From positions 62,001 to 126,000 of the forward strand of contig JAGVSM010000206.1 in NCBI GenBank assembly GCA_022494885.1: a stretch of DNA of 64,000 nucleotides, in the 5' to 3' direction. The DNA comes from Micrasema longulum. Its lineage: Eukaryota > Arthropoda > Insecta > Trichoptera > Brachycentridae. A program made the translations under genes and the position numbers. The notes beneath the pieces were generated by a model. It had not been told where the DNA came from. It saw nothing but the letters and a program-made list of their open reading frames with translations, and ran no database searches. The first letter of the stretch is position 1; the number at the start of each line of letters is the position of its first letter. This document shows positions 1 through 12,239 of the stretch, piece after piece.

Positions 1-296
1 ATTGATGTATAAGAACCCTAAAACATGTTGATTCTTCTGTCTATTTTTTTTTATTTATCTACTGAAATATCGCGTTTATTTCTGTTGAATTCATTCTTTT
101 CTCAATTCGACAAAATATATTTCCTTTTTAGAATTATTTTTTAATAGTAAAAACATTTTATTTCGTTTTTTTGTATTCTTCAAATAAATTTTTATTTATT
201 TTTAATTTTTCTACAACATATGTGTATTTACACTGGCGGGCTTATTGCTAATACCGATACTAATAAAAATATATGAAATGGATTTAGAATAATTAA
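1..296. other. Gene-free AT-rich DNA
   Basis: AT-rich sequence with many T-runs. I see no exon, RNA gene or recognisable repeat here. Confidence 0.5.
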
Positions 297-720
297 TTGT
301 ATTTTCAAAATCAATATGGATATTGTGGAGAAACGTTTTCATACATAAATGTAAAAAGGAAATTTAATAAAAATACGATTCTAGAAAAACGCGATGTGTT
401 TGGCCTTGGTTGTTGTGACGTCAAGATTCGTGATAATGTACAAAACAAATTTCAATGGTCGGGAACAAATAAACATGAATCGTGATGTATTAGGGGCGCG
501 GCCAATGTAATGACCGTTTTTGCGGGAATTCAAAATTAAAAATTTAAAAATATTTTTTATGCTACTAAAAATGAACAAAAAAATTTTGTTTTCTGGACAG
601 TATTTCATAGACCTTTATCACTTTAAAAATGTAAAAAAAAGAAATCCTAATATTTTCATTAAATTTCATTTTAAAAGACTTTAAATGTTCGGTAATATTT
701 CAAATGATTTCCCTCGTAAT
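297..720 (+). repeat. Dispersed repeat, copy 1 of a family also at 59790-60250
   Basis: Several blocks match the reverse complement of 59790-60250. They include ATGTTTTCATA-like text at ~335, GTTTGGCCTTG at ~399, GTATTAGGGGCG at ~487 and CAGTATTTCATAGACC at ~597, in the same order and at similar spacing. Both copies carry an open frame over part of this block (62 aa here, 120 aa in the other copy). I do not recognise the protein. It is most likely a transposon remnant. Confidence 0.65.
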
Positions 721-3700
721 GGCCTCCCAGAATGATCGGATCGAGAGGTGGTCGGTTTATCCATTTGACAACAAAAAATATTGAATATTAAAAAATAAGC
801 GTCGTGGCACAGGACTATCAGCTGCGAATGCTAACGAACAAGCGAACTACTAAATAACCCCCCGGCCTTCCTGCGCGTTGCAAGAGACATGCGTCTGCGC
901 AGTTTCTTTTCCTTGAAGTCTAGCTTGGTATAACAGACTAGTGTTGGCCATGGCTTGTACTGTTTTTTTAACGGAAGTTTGTTAGTGGGCAGATAGTGCG
1001 TTTTATGGTTACAAAAGCAATAATTGAAGAATACGTTATCGACTGTATAAACATAATCAAAAATACATACTGCTTTCATCGTTTCCCTGCGTCATTTCGA
1101 GACAGGTATCATAAAGTCTTTAGGTACCTATTGTAAGAAAAATTAAGGGGGGGTATATGAAACTGAAATGCAAACATATTTTTTTCTTGAAAACTACATT
1201 GAAAATTTGACTTTTCAGGGCGTGGTATCTTTAGCTAGTTACCGTGTCGTAATGTTTTCGTGTGTGTGTTCCTGAAAACGAAAGGGACTAATAACTACTT
1301 TTTGAAAGCATTTGATATTAAATTAAAAAAGATTTATTATATTTTGCATTCAGACAAGTTATTGGTGAATGGAAATCATGGACAGATCAAACATGGGGTT
1401 AAATTATTATTCATTCGAGATTATTTAATGACAGGGGAAACATAGCAAGTACTCTCCAGGTAAATTAAAAAATACATGAGTATTACTAAAACGAAGTTAC
1501 TACATGAAATAACCCCTTGGAGCAGTAATATAAGAATGTCCAATACCAAGAGGGAATATACCAGTCAGAATTTAGTTATTCAGATCTAGCGGGCTTTGCA
1601 GACAGATGATATAAAAGTATGCAATTAACCCATCAATACGGTTGGCTGGGCCATATACTGCCGATGCCTCCTTCCCTTATCAGGCTTGCCTACTTTACGG
1701 GGCGTCAGGTTCTCGATGTCCGTGCGGAACGTCCCCTGCTGGCCGTTCGTTGCAGCTCATGTCAGAACCTGGTACGGGACGCAAATCTGACTTGGTAGGA
1801 CAGATACAGAGGCATAAAGACTCTTTGTGGGCACCATATGCTCCAACTTGGGAGCGAACATGGAATGATGATGATGATTAATGGAACTAGGTTCCATATT
1901 TATATGTGCTGTATTATGTTATTTATTGGTAACTCGTTCAATATGTTTTTTCGAGGGCGTTCTGTGGTAGCAATTGTGTGGTTTGCCTTGTATCATATCA
2001 ATTCATTAATGCATATATGTAAAACACTCACGAAATAAATTAACTTATTTTTTCTGCAGTAAACAATTGGTTTGCGGTATTTACCATAGTAGGTAAGTAT
2101 CCTTAATTTGGATCCGTAAAAATATTCCTATCTCATCTGCTCTGTATCCGCTACAATAGAGATAGAACACGATTGCAGTGTGATTTTGAATTGTTTTACA
2201 AACACAGCATCGATTCCCTTTACATACAATAAGAAAACATAAACGTACATAAAAGGTGAAAAGATTTATAAAAGCATAATAAAAACTTGTCGAACAGTAA
2301 TAAAAATTACGTAATTAAGATAATAATTAACAATATACATAAATGGCTGATTTACAAATATAATCAACTATACTCGGACGCCCTTCATACAAGTCACTAA
2401 AAGATTAATGACATAACCATGTAGGTATTTTGCTTCTTTATTTTATTTAGCTTCATTTCACAAACGGCATCTGAAAGTGAAAGTACATTCCTTCACATAC
2501 CCGGAACCGTTTTAAAGACCGTGGGTCTTCTTATCGGTTTCACTTTGCCGGTTTCGAAAAGCGATGTTTTTTTGTTAATAAACTAGTTACTCTTTTAAAA
2601 ATTTCAATTTCAGATATCGCGATTTTTATTGAATTTAACTATACTACTTTCACTGCGTGTTTGGAAAATTATATGGAGGGCCTTTGTCGGATATTGTCAT
2701 TCATCCTCATGACTATATTGCGAACACAAATGGTATTAATATTGTATTTCATTGTATCACAATAGCCTATGTTCATTATACTAACGTTATAAATGGCATG
2801 TTAAATAAACGGCATGTATTACGTTACCGCACCATACTTGTACGCAATGTTTGTTAGAATCGCAGTCGGTGGGCGTGACGTGTGACTTTAAAGTGACGTG
2901 ACCCCATTTGCAAAACCGTTTTGTATGTGCTCGTTTTTAAGCCAGAAAATAATAAACTTGTTTTTCACTATCGTAAATCATTAGAATCGTAAAAATTTGC
3001 TCATTTTTTTTCCTGTAAGTATTTTCAACGTTATTCTCGATATGTGAAAATACCCCATTTTGCTAAAAATATTGTTAATAATTATTGTACATTTAATTTT
3101 TTACAAATGTTTTGCGAGTATCTCAGCTTATTTCAGGGGTCGGATTTTACATCCTGCCATAAACAATACAAAAATATACTCGTAGTTTTCATATTCCTGG
3201 AGAGCAATGACAATATAATCCTGAAATAATCGTTAGTTCTTCAGAATTTTTTTGGATAAATTTGCGTATATGACATTTTATTTTTATTTTATTTTGTTAA
3301 CATATGCGGCAAAAATGCCTTTTACAAAACTTATAATATGAACATATTTGGTTTAATTATCGCACACAATACTTTTTACCCAAGATTTAGAAACAAAAAT
3401 TAAATCTTAAAATTATATAACACATTCAGTAGAAGTTTTAAACAATTTTTAAAAAAATGTAAAAATCAAATAAATAATAAAATATTTTTAAGTATGAAAC
3501 TCTAGTATAATATAAATGTAAAAATTATACTAGAGTTTCACCATCTTTGAAAAAGTTCAATGGGTTTGTTCTTTAAGAACAATACCCTACACTAAATATA
3601 TCAGATACGTGAGAATAACTATTGCCGAGTTCCTAGAGTCTATTTAATACAGCATTACAATTATATACTGTCCGTAAATTGTTGCTATAAAATGGTGGCA

Positions 3701-4059
3701 CCTGTCTAGTAATTCTTCCAGGCACCCTAAAGTTGATGATAAATAACAGTTCTGGCCAATCCCATATTGAATTTACAATTTTGAATAAAATTGATAATTA
3801 GATCTTATTTTACCGATTTAAGAATTTTATTGGATTTATTCAATCCATTTAATTACAATTAATTTTTTTTTTTAATATATACAAGTGTAATTAAAATAAA
3901 ATACCACTAAAGAAAATTAAATCGAGGGCTCTTCTTCTTCTTTGTATTCTAAGAGATCCTATGATTTGTGTTACAGAAAACTAGTTGTTCTCCTGAGATG
4001 ACGAGGTCCAACTGTTCTCTCGGGTGGTCTTCCAGGCGGACGTTGTCTAGATGGGATTT
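721..4059. other. Gene-free stretch with unclassified repeats
   Basis: No host exon is recognised. A GC-richer block at 1640-1880 ends in a (GAT)n run, as LINE or SINE 3' ends often do; it may be a transposon tail but I cannot classify it. A 16-bp perfect inverted repeat sits at 3496-3539. The rest is AT-rich with only short chance reading frames. Confidence 0.5.
3496..3539. repeat. Perfect short hairpin
   Basis: Arms at 3496-3511 and 3524-3539 are exact reverse complements (GAAACTCTAGTATAAT and its complement) around a 12-base loop. It looks like a small foldback or element remnant. Confidence 0.7.
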
Positions 4060-4275
4060 CATTAATCATTATTATTTCACATACCAGGCAACGCCTAAAA
4101 ACTATTTTCCAATTTTTAAACTTTTTCTTGCACCAGTTGGATTTATTACAGTATTTTGAATTTGTCCAAATGTTTGTAGACAAAGACTGGATTTCACCCC
4201 CTAGGGAGTCATTAAAGAGAACATTAAAGAGAAGAGAATGTGGAAGCTCAGCTCTTTAAATTCACAAAAATCAAC
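4060..4275. mobile_element. Foldback repeat family F, partial copy
   Basis: The right part carries the family motif TGTCCAAATGTTTGTAGAC followed by CCTAGGGAG. The left part is the reverse complement of a segment found inside other copies (GGCGTTGCCT with an AAATTGG-like stretch, compare ~26235-26265). Other copies lie at 7344-7705, 20030-20235, 26043-26520, 51085-51400 and 58795-59240. Confidence 0.6.
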
Positions 4276-4339
4276 ATATACAATATACATATATGCTGTA
4301 CATTTTGACATTTAAATGCTAGAACATTCTACCCTGTAT

Positions 4340-4725
4340 GCCTTGAGTAATCGGCCGTCCGGGCCTCATTTTATCGGCCCTACAGACCTCAGAATTATAT
4401 TTATTCTGTTCGGAGCAGTCTAAATGTTACTACACACTAAGAAGAATCTCTCACTCAAAATAATGCTCCCAAAACCACACAAAATTATAGGTAGATATAT
4501 TAAATATCTACCTACAAAGTTTCCTTAGTGTGCGATTAAAATCAAAAAGTGAAGAATCTATAATTAAAAAATAATACAAGTCAGCTGTCGCAGAATGTTA
4601 CATGATTGTAAATTCGGCCCTGCGGGTTTTAATGAATCTGTCCTCATGGCTTTATTAAATCGGCCTTAATTTATAATATTACATTAAAGGGCCTCAGTTT
4701 ATCGGCTCTTAGGGCCTTGGTTAAT
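4340..4725. repeat. CGGCC-rich repeat with internal hairpin
   Basis: The motif TCGGCCCT / GGGCCTCA-TTTATCGGC recurs at both ends and in the middle (4351, 4374, 4615, 4668, 4689, 4703). A hairpin sits at ~4490-4516 (TAGGTAGATAT and its complement). The same GGCCC/ATAAATCAACTGAGG text appears reversed at 30983-31040. It is probably a non-autonomous DNA element, but its ends are unclear. Confidence 0.5.
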
Positions 4726-6040
4726 TATTCATAATAATTATAATAATAAAAGATACAGAGAGAACTATCTTAAAATGAAATATTATTTATTCCTCGACGC
4801 ATAAACTAAAAGGGTTATACGTAAAAAGTTCAAGACATCTTTCGGACTATTCGATTGAAGTTTCAAACTTTTTCGATTTGAAAATTTATTTGACCATCCG
4901 TTCTTATAGTTTTATGTTAAGGGGATTAAATTACTCGGATAGAAATTCGCCACGTATAAGCCAGTAAAGTTTTTACTGGAAGAAATCATACAAAAAAATA
5001 CCTTTTGCTTTATTTGTGTAATGCGACAACAGCAAATGGATTGAAAGAATAATTATTTTGATGACAACACGTTTTTTATTGAATCCGAAATCTTGAATAC
5101 CTATAATAGCTAAAAAAGATACCATTACACCACGAAAAAGGCAATCAGTGTAAGTTAAATAATAAATATTTATATATTTTTTTAAATAATAACAATTTTT
5201 AAATTAGAACATAATGTGCTGCGATATTTAAATGAGCAACATGTATCAACAATCCAATAATTATAATTCATTTACATTTTTATCGGCAAAAATATTCGTT
5301 CGTGCAATAATTAGTACATGTTATTTTATTGTGAATCATCAAAGTAAACAAAAATTTAATAATATCACCGGATGACGCATTACATTTACTACGATCTACT
5401 ACCAAATATTATTATATGACGTCAAGGATCATTCATTTGGTCTTCATTTGAAAATTACCGCGATATTTTAATCGACGATTTTATTTGAACATTTGAAAAC
5501 GCTTTAAGTAAATCCTATTTCAGCACTAGCCCACGAGAGTTCTGCCTAGATCTTGACAATATTGTTTCTCAAATTTTTGTTGAAACCGCTTTTTTAACGC
5601 ACTTGTCATACAAAGACTGATAACCCAATTTTCTGTCATTGTTATCCGTAATCAAGCGTTTACCCTGAGAAAGCTGCTGAATAATCTTTCAATAGTGCGC
5701 GTTGTGGAGGGCTGAGCACTTGCTCGGTTAGTAGCGCCCGTTTTAGGGATGGGTAGAACAATTGAGTTTCTTTAAAAAGTGCAGCCAGTTCTATCTTCTT
5801 CAGTTCGGCATTTGGTACATTTTTTCCTTTCCATTGGTTGTACCAAAGTTCAGCTTCGCCGGTGCAACACTATTATAACCTATTAATATTATTAAAAATA
5901 ATTATTTAAAATTATTTCTCATTTGAGCCGGGGGGGGCAAACGCCCCACCCTGCACTACTGTGACTACGCTTTTACTTCACAACTAAATTACTTCTGTCG
6001 GGAATTTGATCATCTCTAAAATATATTTACAATAACCACA
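4726..6040. other. Gene-free stretch
   Basis: AT-rich sequence without a recognisable exon or RNA gene. A GC-richer piece at 5690-5960 may be an old repeat; I cannot assign it. Confidence 0.45.
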
Positions 6041-6273
6041 ATCATCATCACAACATCGTTCCCTTTCCGCACCTAACGGTGTATAGGGCACTGCATCGGT
6101 ACACTAACTACAGCGTACCTTAATCATGTTTGTTTCATGAAGGTAAAATGACCAGTCTTAAGCTTCGAAATCAGTTCAGGGACTACGAAATATACCAGTG
6201 TAAAAATGCCTTTATAAATTAATATTTTTTGCATGGCAGGCAAACGCGCTTACCATTAGACCACGAGGTAGAC
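6041..6273 (-). mobile_element. tRNA-derived SINE, family A
   Basis: Read on the minus strand, a tRNA-like head with A-box and B-box-like text (CCTCGTGGTCTAATGGTAAGC) is followed by a body that includes GCACCTAACGGTGTA and ends in ATGATGATG. Body and end match the copies at 17019, 28352 and 57841. The tRNA part is decayed. Confidence 0.8.
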
Positions 6274-6312
6274 ATTCATCGTCATCGTCATCTATTATTA
6301 TCTCTCTCTCTC

Positions 6313-6543
6313 TGCATCGGTACACCAAATATAGCGTATCCGACCATCTGTTACGACTGTTGCATGAAGGTAAAGTACCGTTTTAACTTTTTGTCTTATG
6401 CTTCCTGAAGCACCTGTGCCAGTCCTGGATCAGTGAAATATCGCAGCTTAAAACTGCCTTTCGAGAAAATATATCATGTCAACTTGCCGATTGCGCCAGG
6501 AATCGAACCCGGCAATGCCCCAACCACTAAACTACGAGGTAGA
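6313..6543 (-). mobile_element. tRNA-derived SINE, family A, diverged copy
   Basis: On the minus strand, the tRNA-like head carries CTACCTCGTAGTTTAGTGG and a B box near GGTTCGATTCCTGG. The body ends in CGATGCAGAG, next to a CT microsatellite at 6301-6313. It lies in tandem, same orientation, with the copy at 6041-6273. Confidence 0.7.
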
Positions 6544-7343
6544 CTTGTCTCCGCTCAATTTCCTTTTTCATGATTTTCCCACGAGTCTCGTCCGAGTTTA
6601 GTTCTATTTATATTTCACATAAAGAACTTTATTCCACTTGGACTCGGCGAGTTACAATGAGGTACTAGAATGTTTAATTGCCTGCACGGTTCTCCTATTA
6701 ACATTTTTAAGCATTTAAGGAGCATTAAACACGAAGTTAGCTACATATTACAACAATACAATGGGCCGTAGGCACTCGAGTTGAGAATCGCAAGCGCAAA
6801 CCGAAAGCGTCCATAACACATTTGATGTTGCACTTAAAACCAAACTATGTAAAACCAAACGATAAATTTGGAACGCTTTTGTTTTATACAATAGAGCTTA
6901 GCTAGCCCTTAGGGGCTTCTCTAAAGAATTATTACTCTGAGCAGTGATCCAAATATTGACCCCTGTGGTACTCCATATTACTTTTTTTCTTAGCGAACCT
7001 CCGTCGCCTGTACTATAGCTCTAGCAGCCGATATTTTTTATACAAATTTGACAAACTTTATGTGGCTTCACATCAACTTAATCGTGCTAATCGAATGAAT
7101 GTATTTGTGGTTATTATAATGTAATAACAATGGTAAAAATATACCTGCGTAATAAATTATATATACGTAATTTGAATATTAACTTGGATTTAGTAACCTT
7201 AAATTATTGTTCTCATTAGTTAGGTACTTCTTAAAAGGTCATTTTTTCATTTTGTTTTTTGGGCCTTTTCCATATAAGATTATCTTCATACCTAAGTATC
7301 ATAATTTTAGATACAATAAGATCAGCTAGTAAAATCAACAATG
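6544..7343. other. Gene-free stretch
   Basis: No coding or RNA signal recognised. AT-rich sequence between a SINE pair and a foldback element. Confidence 0.45.
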
Positions 7344-7705
7344 TTTGATTATGTCCAAATGCTTGCAGACTGACTGGATTTCCTCCCTAGGGAGTTGTTC
7401 ATATTTAAATTTATTTCAACAGAGAGGGAAAACATTTTTGAAAAGGGAATATGGAAGTCTAGGCATTTACAGGGCTTATGACCTACGTTACCTAGTAGGT
7501 GATTTGGTTCAGCCGGATGAATCTCACCCACGTGATAAAGGTTTCAGCTCTTTTACTTCACAAAGGTCAACAGATGGAAGAGTTGAGGAAATGTGGATGT
7601 TCAAACATGGGCAGAATGGTGAATGTTACACAGTGCGTAAAGTGGCCACTTAAACCAGCCAAATCTCAAAAATGTTTTCCCTCTCTGTTGAAATAAATTT
7701 AAATT
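7344..7705. mobile_element. Foldback repeat family F, near-complete copy
   Basis: Starts with ATGTCCAAATGCTTGCAGAC, then CCTCCCTAGGGAG and GGAATATGGAAGTCTAGGC. The middle (AGCCGGATGAATCTCACCC, GAATGGTGAATGTTACAC) is shared with the other F copies. The ends include complementary text (GAGAGGGAAAACATTTTTGA near the left, its reverse form near 7667-7690). The 102-residue open frame inside it is not a gene; the same text is repeated and interrupted elsewhere in the window. Confidence 0.7.
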
Positions 7706-7867
7706 AGCCAGTAAAATGCTTATTTTCGTACGTTTTTGTGAATGGCTTGATATTTCTAACGTCTTTTTTAACAATCCATTTCATGATTCACCTAATCTCA
7801 AATCACAGTTTTGCGTCATTATTTTCTGACTAACGTTTTTCTAATCGATTAACTGATAAGAAGAGAA

Positions 7868-7893
7868 TGAGGTACGAGGTACGAGGTACGAGT
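7868..7893. repeat. Short tandem repeat (ACGAGGT)n
   Basis: About three and a half units of a 7-bp repeat. Confidence 0.8.
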
Positions 7894-8001
7894 ACGTATT
7901 CACATAAACATACTAACAGGTATTATACATTTTCTTGAGGACGTATAAATGCGTAATGTTCTCAAAATATTTAATTTGTTATAAATGGAATGTAGGTTAA
8001 T

Positions 8002-8092
8002 CTAATATATGTATATATGTATATATATATATATATATATATACATATATATATGTAAATATTGTATATATATCTTATATGTATATATCAAA
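8002..8092. repeat. TA/ATGT microsatellite
   Basis: Long alternating TA tract with interspersed TG. Confidence 0.85.
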
Positions 8093-8383
8093 TATAAAAA
8101 GGAATACATTTTTTTTTAATATAGTAAACATCAAATTTTGAAAAGGGGTAAGAAAGATATGACAGGAAGAAAAGGAAAAATATTATAAGCATCGCTTTTG
8201 TAAATTCTTTAAGTTGACATAATTAGATAACCAGAGAATTCTTCCAATGGTGACAGATTCATCACGAATTTTCAATCGTTGAAATATTTCCTTCGTCTCT
8301 TGAGGTCGACATGTTTCCAAGAAATTTGATGCCCGTGCGTCTCATTTTGTTGTCATAACAATATATGCATGTAGATAATCGGG

Positions 8384-8558
8384 TTGTGGTCCCTTGGCTA
8401 GTGTTGTGGACTCACAGATCAAAGGTTCGAGGTTCGCACCCCGCTCTACCACGACTGGTTTCCAATTTTCTAATACTGAGTTATTTACAACTCGTTAAAA
8501 ACGGCCCCCAAAATTGAAATATTTAGGTAAATCATAAGAACGCAAATATTTCTTTTAA
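8384..8558 (+). mobile_element. tRNA-derived SINE, family B
   Basis: tRNA-like head (GTCCCTTGGCTAGTG ... GGTTCGAGGTTCGCA), then the family body: CAATTTTCTAATACTGAG, TTATTTACAACTCGTT, AAATCATAAGAACGCAAATA. At least seven more copies or fragments occur in the window. Confidence 0.85.
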
Positions 8559-11500
8559 TCAAAAAAAAATGTACAGTAACAATATGAAAATTGACAAAAT
8601 TGATTAAATAAACTCAATAAGTCAATACAGAACAGTAATTTTCGTCAAACTAAATAACTCAATGTCACTCTTAGAATCGTTATTTTCCCATTAAAATATC
8701 ACACTGCAAAACATTTTATTTTTTTTAGTAACATTTTTTTAATCTCGTATTTTGAAAGGACATAAAGATAAATTGTTTACTAACCCATAGTAATTGCTAA
8801 ATTTAAGAAAAAATACGATATATTTTTAATATATTCTTATTAGCTCGTTTTCTTCATTTTCCGATGAAAAGGGGTCAATTTTTTTCTACTATTCTTTATT
8901 ATTATTATGCCCTTATATAAAAACACAGCGAATTGAACTTTATTGACAGATGCTTTAATATCTGATTCGTGATTTGTTATGATTGCGTCAATCGTCAATG
9001 TGTTGTTAATCAACCAGTTGGATTTTGTTTTGAAAATACGATGATTGTGTACTTTAAACATTATCAGAAGTTATAAAATAACGAACATGTATGGTGTAAT
9101 TGACAAATCAACCTGATCGAAAAGAATATTCATCCGGTAATGTAGGTATATTATCCGCTTTGCGTTTTCATTGGATTAATAAATAGTACCCAAACAAAAA
9201 ACGTCTGTTTTTATTTTAATAAATTATGTAAAATTATACAAAACTCAACAATTTATGATAGAAGTTTCTATATACGTTTAGTACGACACAAAATATGGAA
9301 AAATCATTAGAGACAAATAATTGCACAAGTCTTTGTGCGCAAAATGCTTCTTAATTTTATAATACTCGTACATAAAATCTACTAGATCAGAATTCCTGTT
9401 TTTAAATTAAATTGTAATATCCGTATGAAAGTTAAGATGTATATATTTTCCTACTTAATAATAGTACCGATGCTTGTGTTTTATGACTTTATTACTAACG
9501 TATTTACCCAAAAAACGGAATCTATCCTTACAAAGAAATTATTTTTTTCTCAATATTTGATTTTTCTGGAAAAGTTTTCAAATTACGAATCGAACCTGAT
9601 ATACAAAAACTCTTATCAAGTAATTGCTGTATTTTATTTCATCATAATTAGAACAATTTGAACAGTTAGATTTTTTTCCCCGGGAAACAAGGAGAATGAG
9701 AGAGATCATCAAGCGAGTATCCGTACAGTACATTATCCACATTCGATTTTCATTTCGTTATTTCAACACTCAGTAAAATCGTTTGGTCCGCTGCGCCGTT
9801 GCTACTTCTATGTCCATATTACGAGTATGTAGGTATATCTACATACACCAGCCTACCGAATTTATTCTCAACATCTTGCGTTTCTTCTAAAATGACTCCA
9901 ACTTCTGTTTATAAAATATGTAGGTATGTTCTAGTTGACAGGTGTATATTATGTACATTATCTACGGTAATTTATCCTTACAAATATTATTTTGTCAATT
10001 GTAAACAGCTCGCAGGCAGAATTCGTGACGTAGCCATGCATGTTGTGGTGTTCGTATGTTACCGAAGTATGTTTTGTTTGTATAGCCTCATTATACCATG
10101 GCCGTCAATCAATTTATGAACGTATTGAATGGGTGTTTTGACATCATTTTTTAGGGGATAGTAATGTTTTTTATGTAATTTATTAAGTCCTCTCGCTGAT
10201 GTTATCCGTTGCTTCATAATCACTATTTAAGTTCGTGATTGTTACGCTTCCAAGTCTGTCCAAATAATGATACTAACATCCACGTGTGTTAGTATCATTA
10301 TATTGACACTTTTGGGCATATATTATGTTACAGCGAAAATATGTAGCAAAATACAGGTACGACTCCGCCTCATTAGTAGTGGTTCGTCGGGCAAATTTGT
10401 TTGAATGTATTATTGGACAAACAAAAGTTGGATAATACATAAGTGTAGATTTACTTTTCAACATTACTGTTGTATAAACGCTCGAGTGTACACACTTGCA
10501 GTACGCTATACACTATATATCATTCCCCGAGCATTTGTTCAAATAAATATTTTTGAAATAATTAGAGTTTTCACGAGAGGGCCGCGGCTGGGGCTGTCTA
10601 GGCAGGGGAGCACAATTTTCGAGACAATGTTTTTTTTTCAAAAGAACATTTGTACGCACTGTAATAGCTCTCACACTCGCAGCCCTTGTATATTGGTTTC
10701 TAATCAAATTAACGTAACGGTAATTATTGCATCCCCTCAATAACATGATATTAAAAGGGTAGGTAGATATTTTATTTCCCTAATTAATTTGAAATTCGAT
10801 AAATAAATTGATAATTTAGGTTTCTTATTTGTTTGGATTCATTTGATGAATTTCATTTCTTAACATAATTGAAAATGATCTGAAAATGAAAAAGGCATTA
10901 AATTTATAACAACTTTTTTCATTGACGTTTCTGAAATTGAACATCTTATTGTTTAAAATCTTGTATCGATAAATCTACAATTAAACAAAACAACATACCT
11001 ACTATGTAAATAAAACAACATACTAAAATGAATAACTAAATTTGGAAAGTAGCTGAGTATCATCACCTGTTTTCTTCAATCTGGGCAAAGGTGATGTGCT
11101 TCACGATTACTTTTTAACTGTTTTTTATTACTTTGAGCATGTTTTTTTGTTATAATTGATTTTTGTGTTATTTTTTAATTACTTATTTAGTACTGTTTTT
11201 TCTAATGTTACATTTATTAATAAAAAAATTATTTTTTTATTTATTCGGTAAAATACACATGTTATTACATTATGAATACATTATTTAAAAAAACAAAGTA
11301 TTAAAACGTATTTGTCCCTATAAACTTTTAAATTATAGTTTATCGTCCGGGGCTCAGACATTCGTTTTAATTAAGATTCAAATAAAAGAGTACAGACATA
11401 ATATTGCAAACATATAAAATTATGAACATACATTTATTTTGCACAATAAGTTTTTCTGGGTTATTATGCCGTGTGTCGTTCGTAATATTTACCGACGTTT

Positions 11501-12238
11501 CGGATCACTTCATTACATCAATTCTAAATAGAATTAAAACTTTAGAGGAACATTTCTCTAAAGTTTTTTACTCACGGTAAACTTTTTTTAATATCCGATT
11601 TTTTTTTTCAAAAACTTTTTTTACGTCTTTTTAAATGGAGACAATCCATAATGTTTCGGGCAAGCATCCCTTCCACAAATCCCTACCCCTCTCCTGCCCA
11701 GCCGCTTCCCTAGTCCGCGTCCGGTAGATATAGCTTCGTTGCGTTGGTCAAATAAATATGTTTTAATTATAAATATTGGTATTTTTTTTGATAATTTTTG
11801 AAGTTTCGCGGTATGGCCCTTAAAAACCGTGCATAAAAATAAAAATTACAAAAATTCCAACTTAATCATTAAAAAAGTAAACTAAATCTAAATTCAGAAA
11901 ACAAGATTTAAAGAAGAATTACAGATTTAAACAAATAAAATAACATTATGATGCCCGTAATGAGTGAATGTACTAATGTCAGGAGCAACTCTAAAAAACG
12001 CGAAAGAGTTGAAAGCAGGATCACCTCGCCTGGTATTCCAAACGCTCTCGCGGCCGTATTATCTCGTGTATTTACATACAAAATACACGAGAAAAACTGT
12101 TTACTCGTGCCGCGAAAGTGGTTCAAAATAGCACCCCTGGGATGGGAGAACAAAACGAGAAGTCAACTGCCGCATACACTAAGCGAGGTTTGCGTTTAAC
12201 AAAAAATCCAAGATTTTTCAGTCAAATAATATAACTCT
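8559..12238. other. Gene-free stretch
   Basis: AT-rich with no recognisable host exon. Open frames at 9425-9661 and 9799-10119 show no family signature. A hairpin (AATGATACTAACA and its complement) lies at 10265-10298. The block at 11940-12170 is GC-richer and may be repeat-derived. Confidence 0.45.
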
Positions 12239-12239
12239 A

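Noticed and set aside
1642..1881. 79-codon frame ending in a poly-Asp run
   Set aside because: The Asp run is a (GAT)n microsatellite at a likely transposon tail; no protein family is recognisable.
3496..3539. microRNA precursor
   Set aside because: Arms are only 16 bp and very AT-rich, too short for a typical pre-miRNA.
7345..7696. 102- and 65-codon open frames
   Set aside because: They lie entirely inside a family-F repeat whose other copies break both frames.
9799..10119. 106-codon frame
   Set aside because: No domain, no splice context and a composition typical of random AT-rich DNA.
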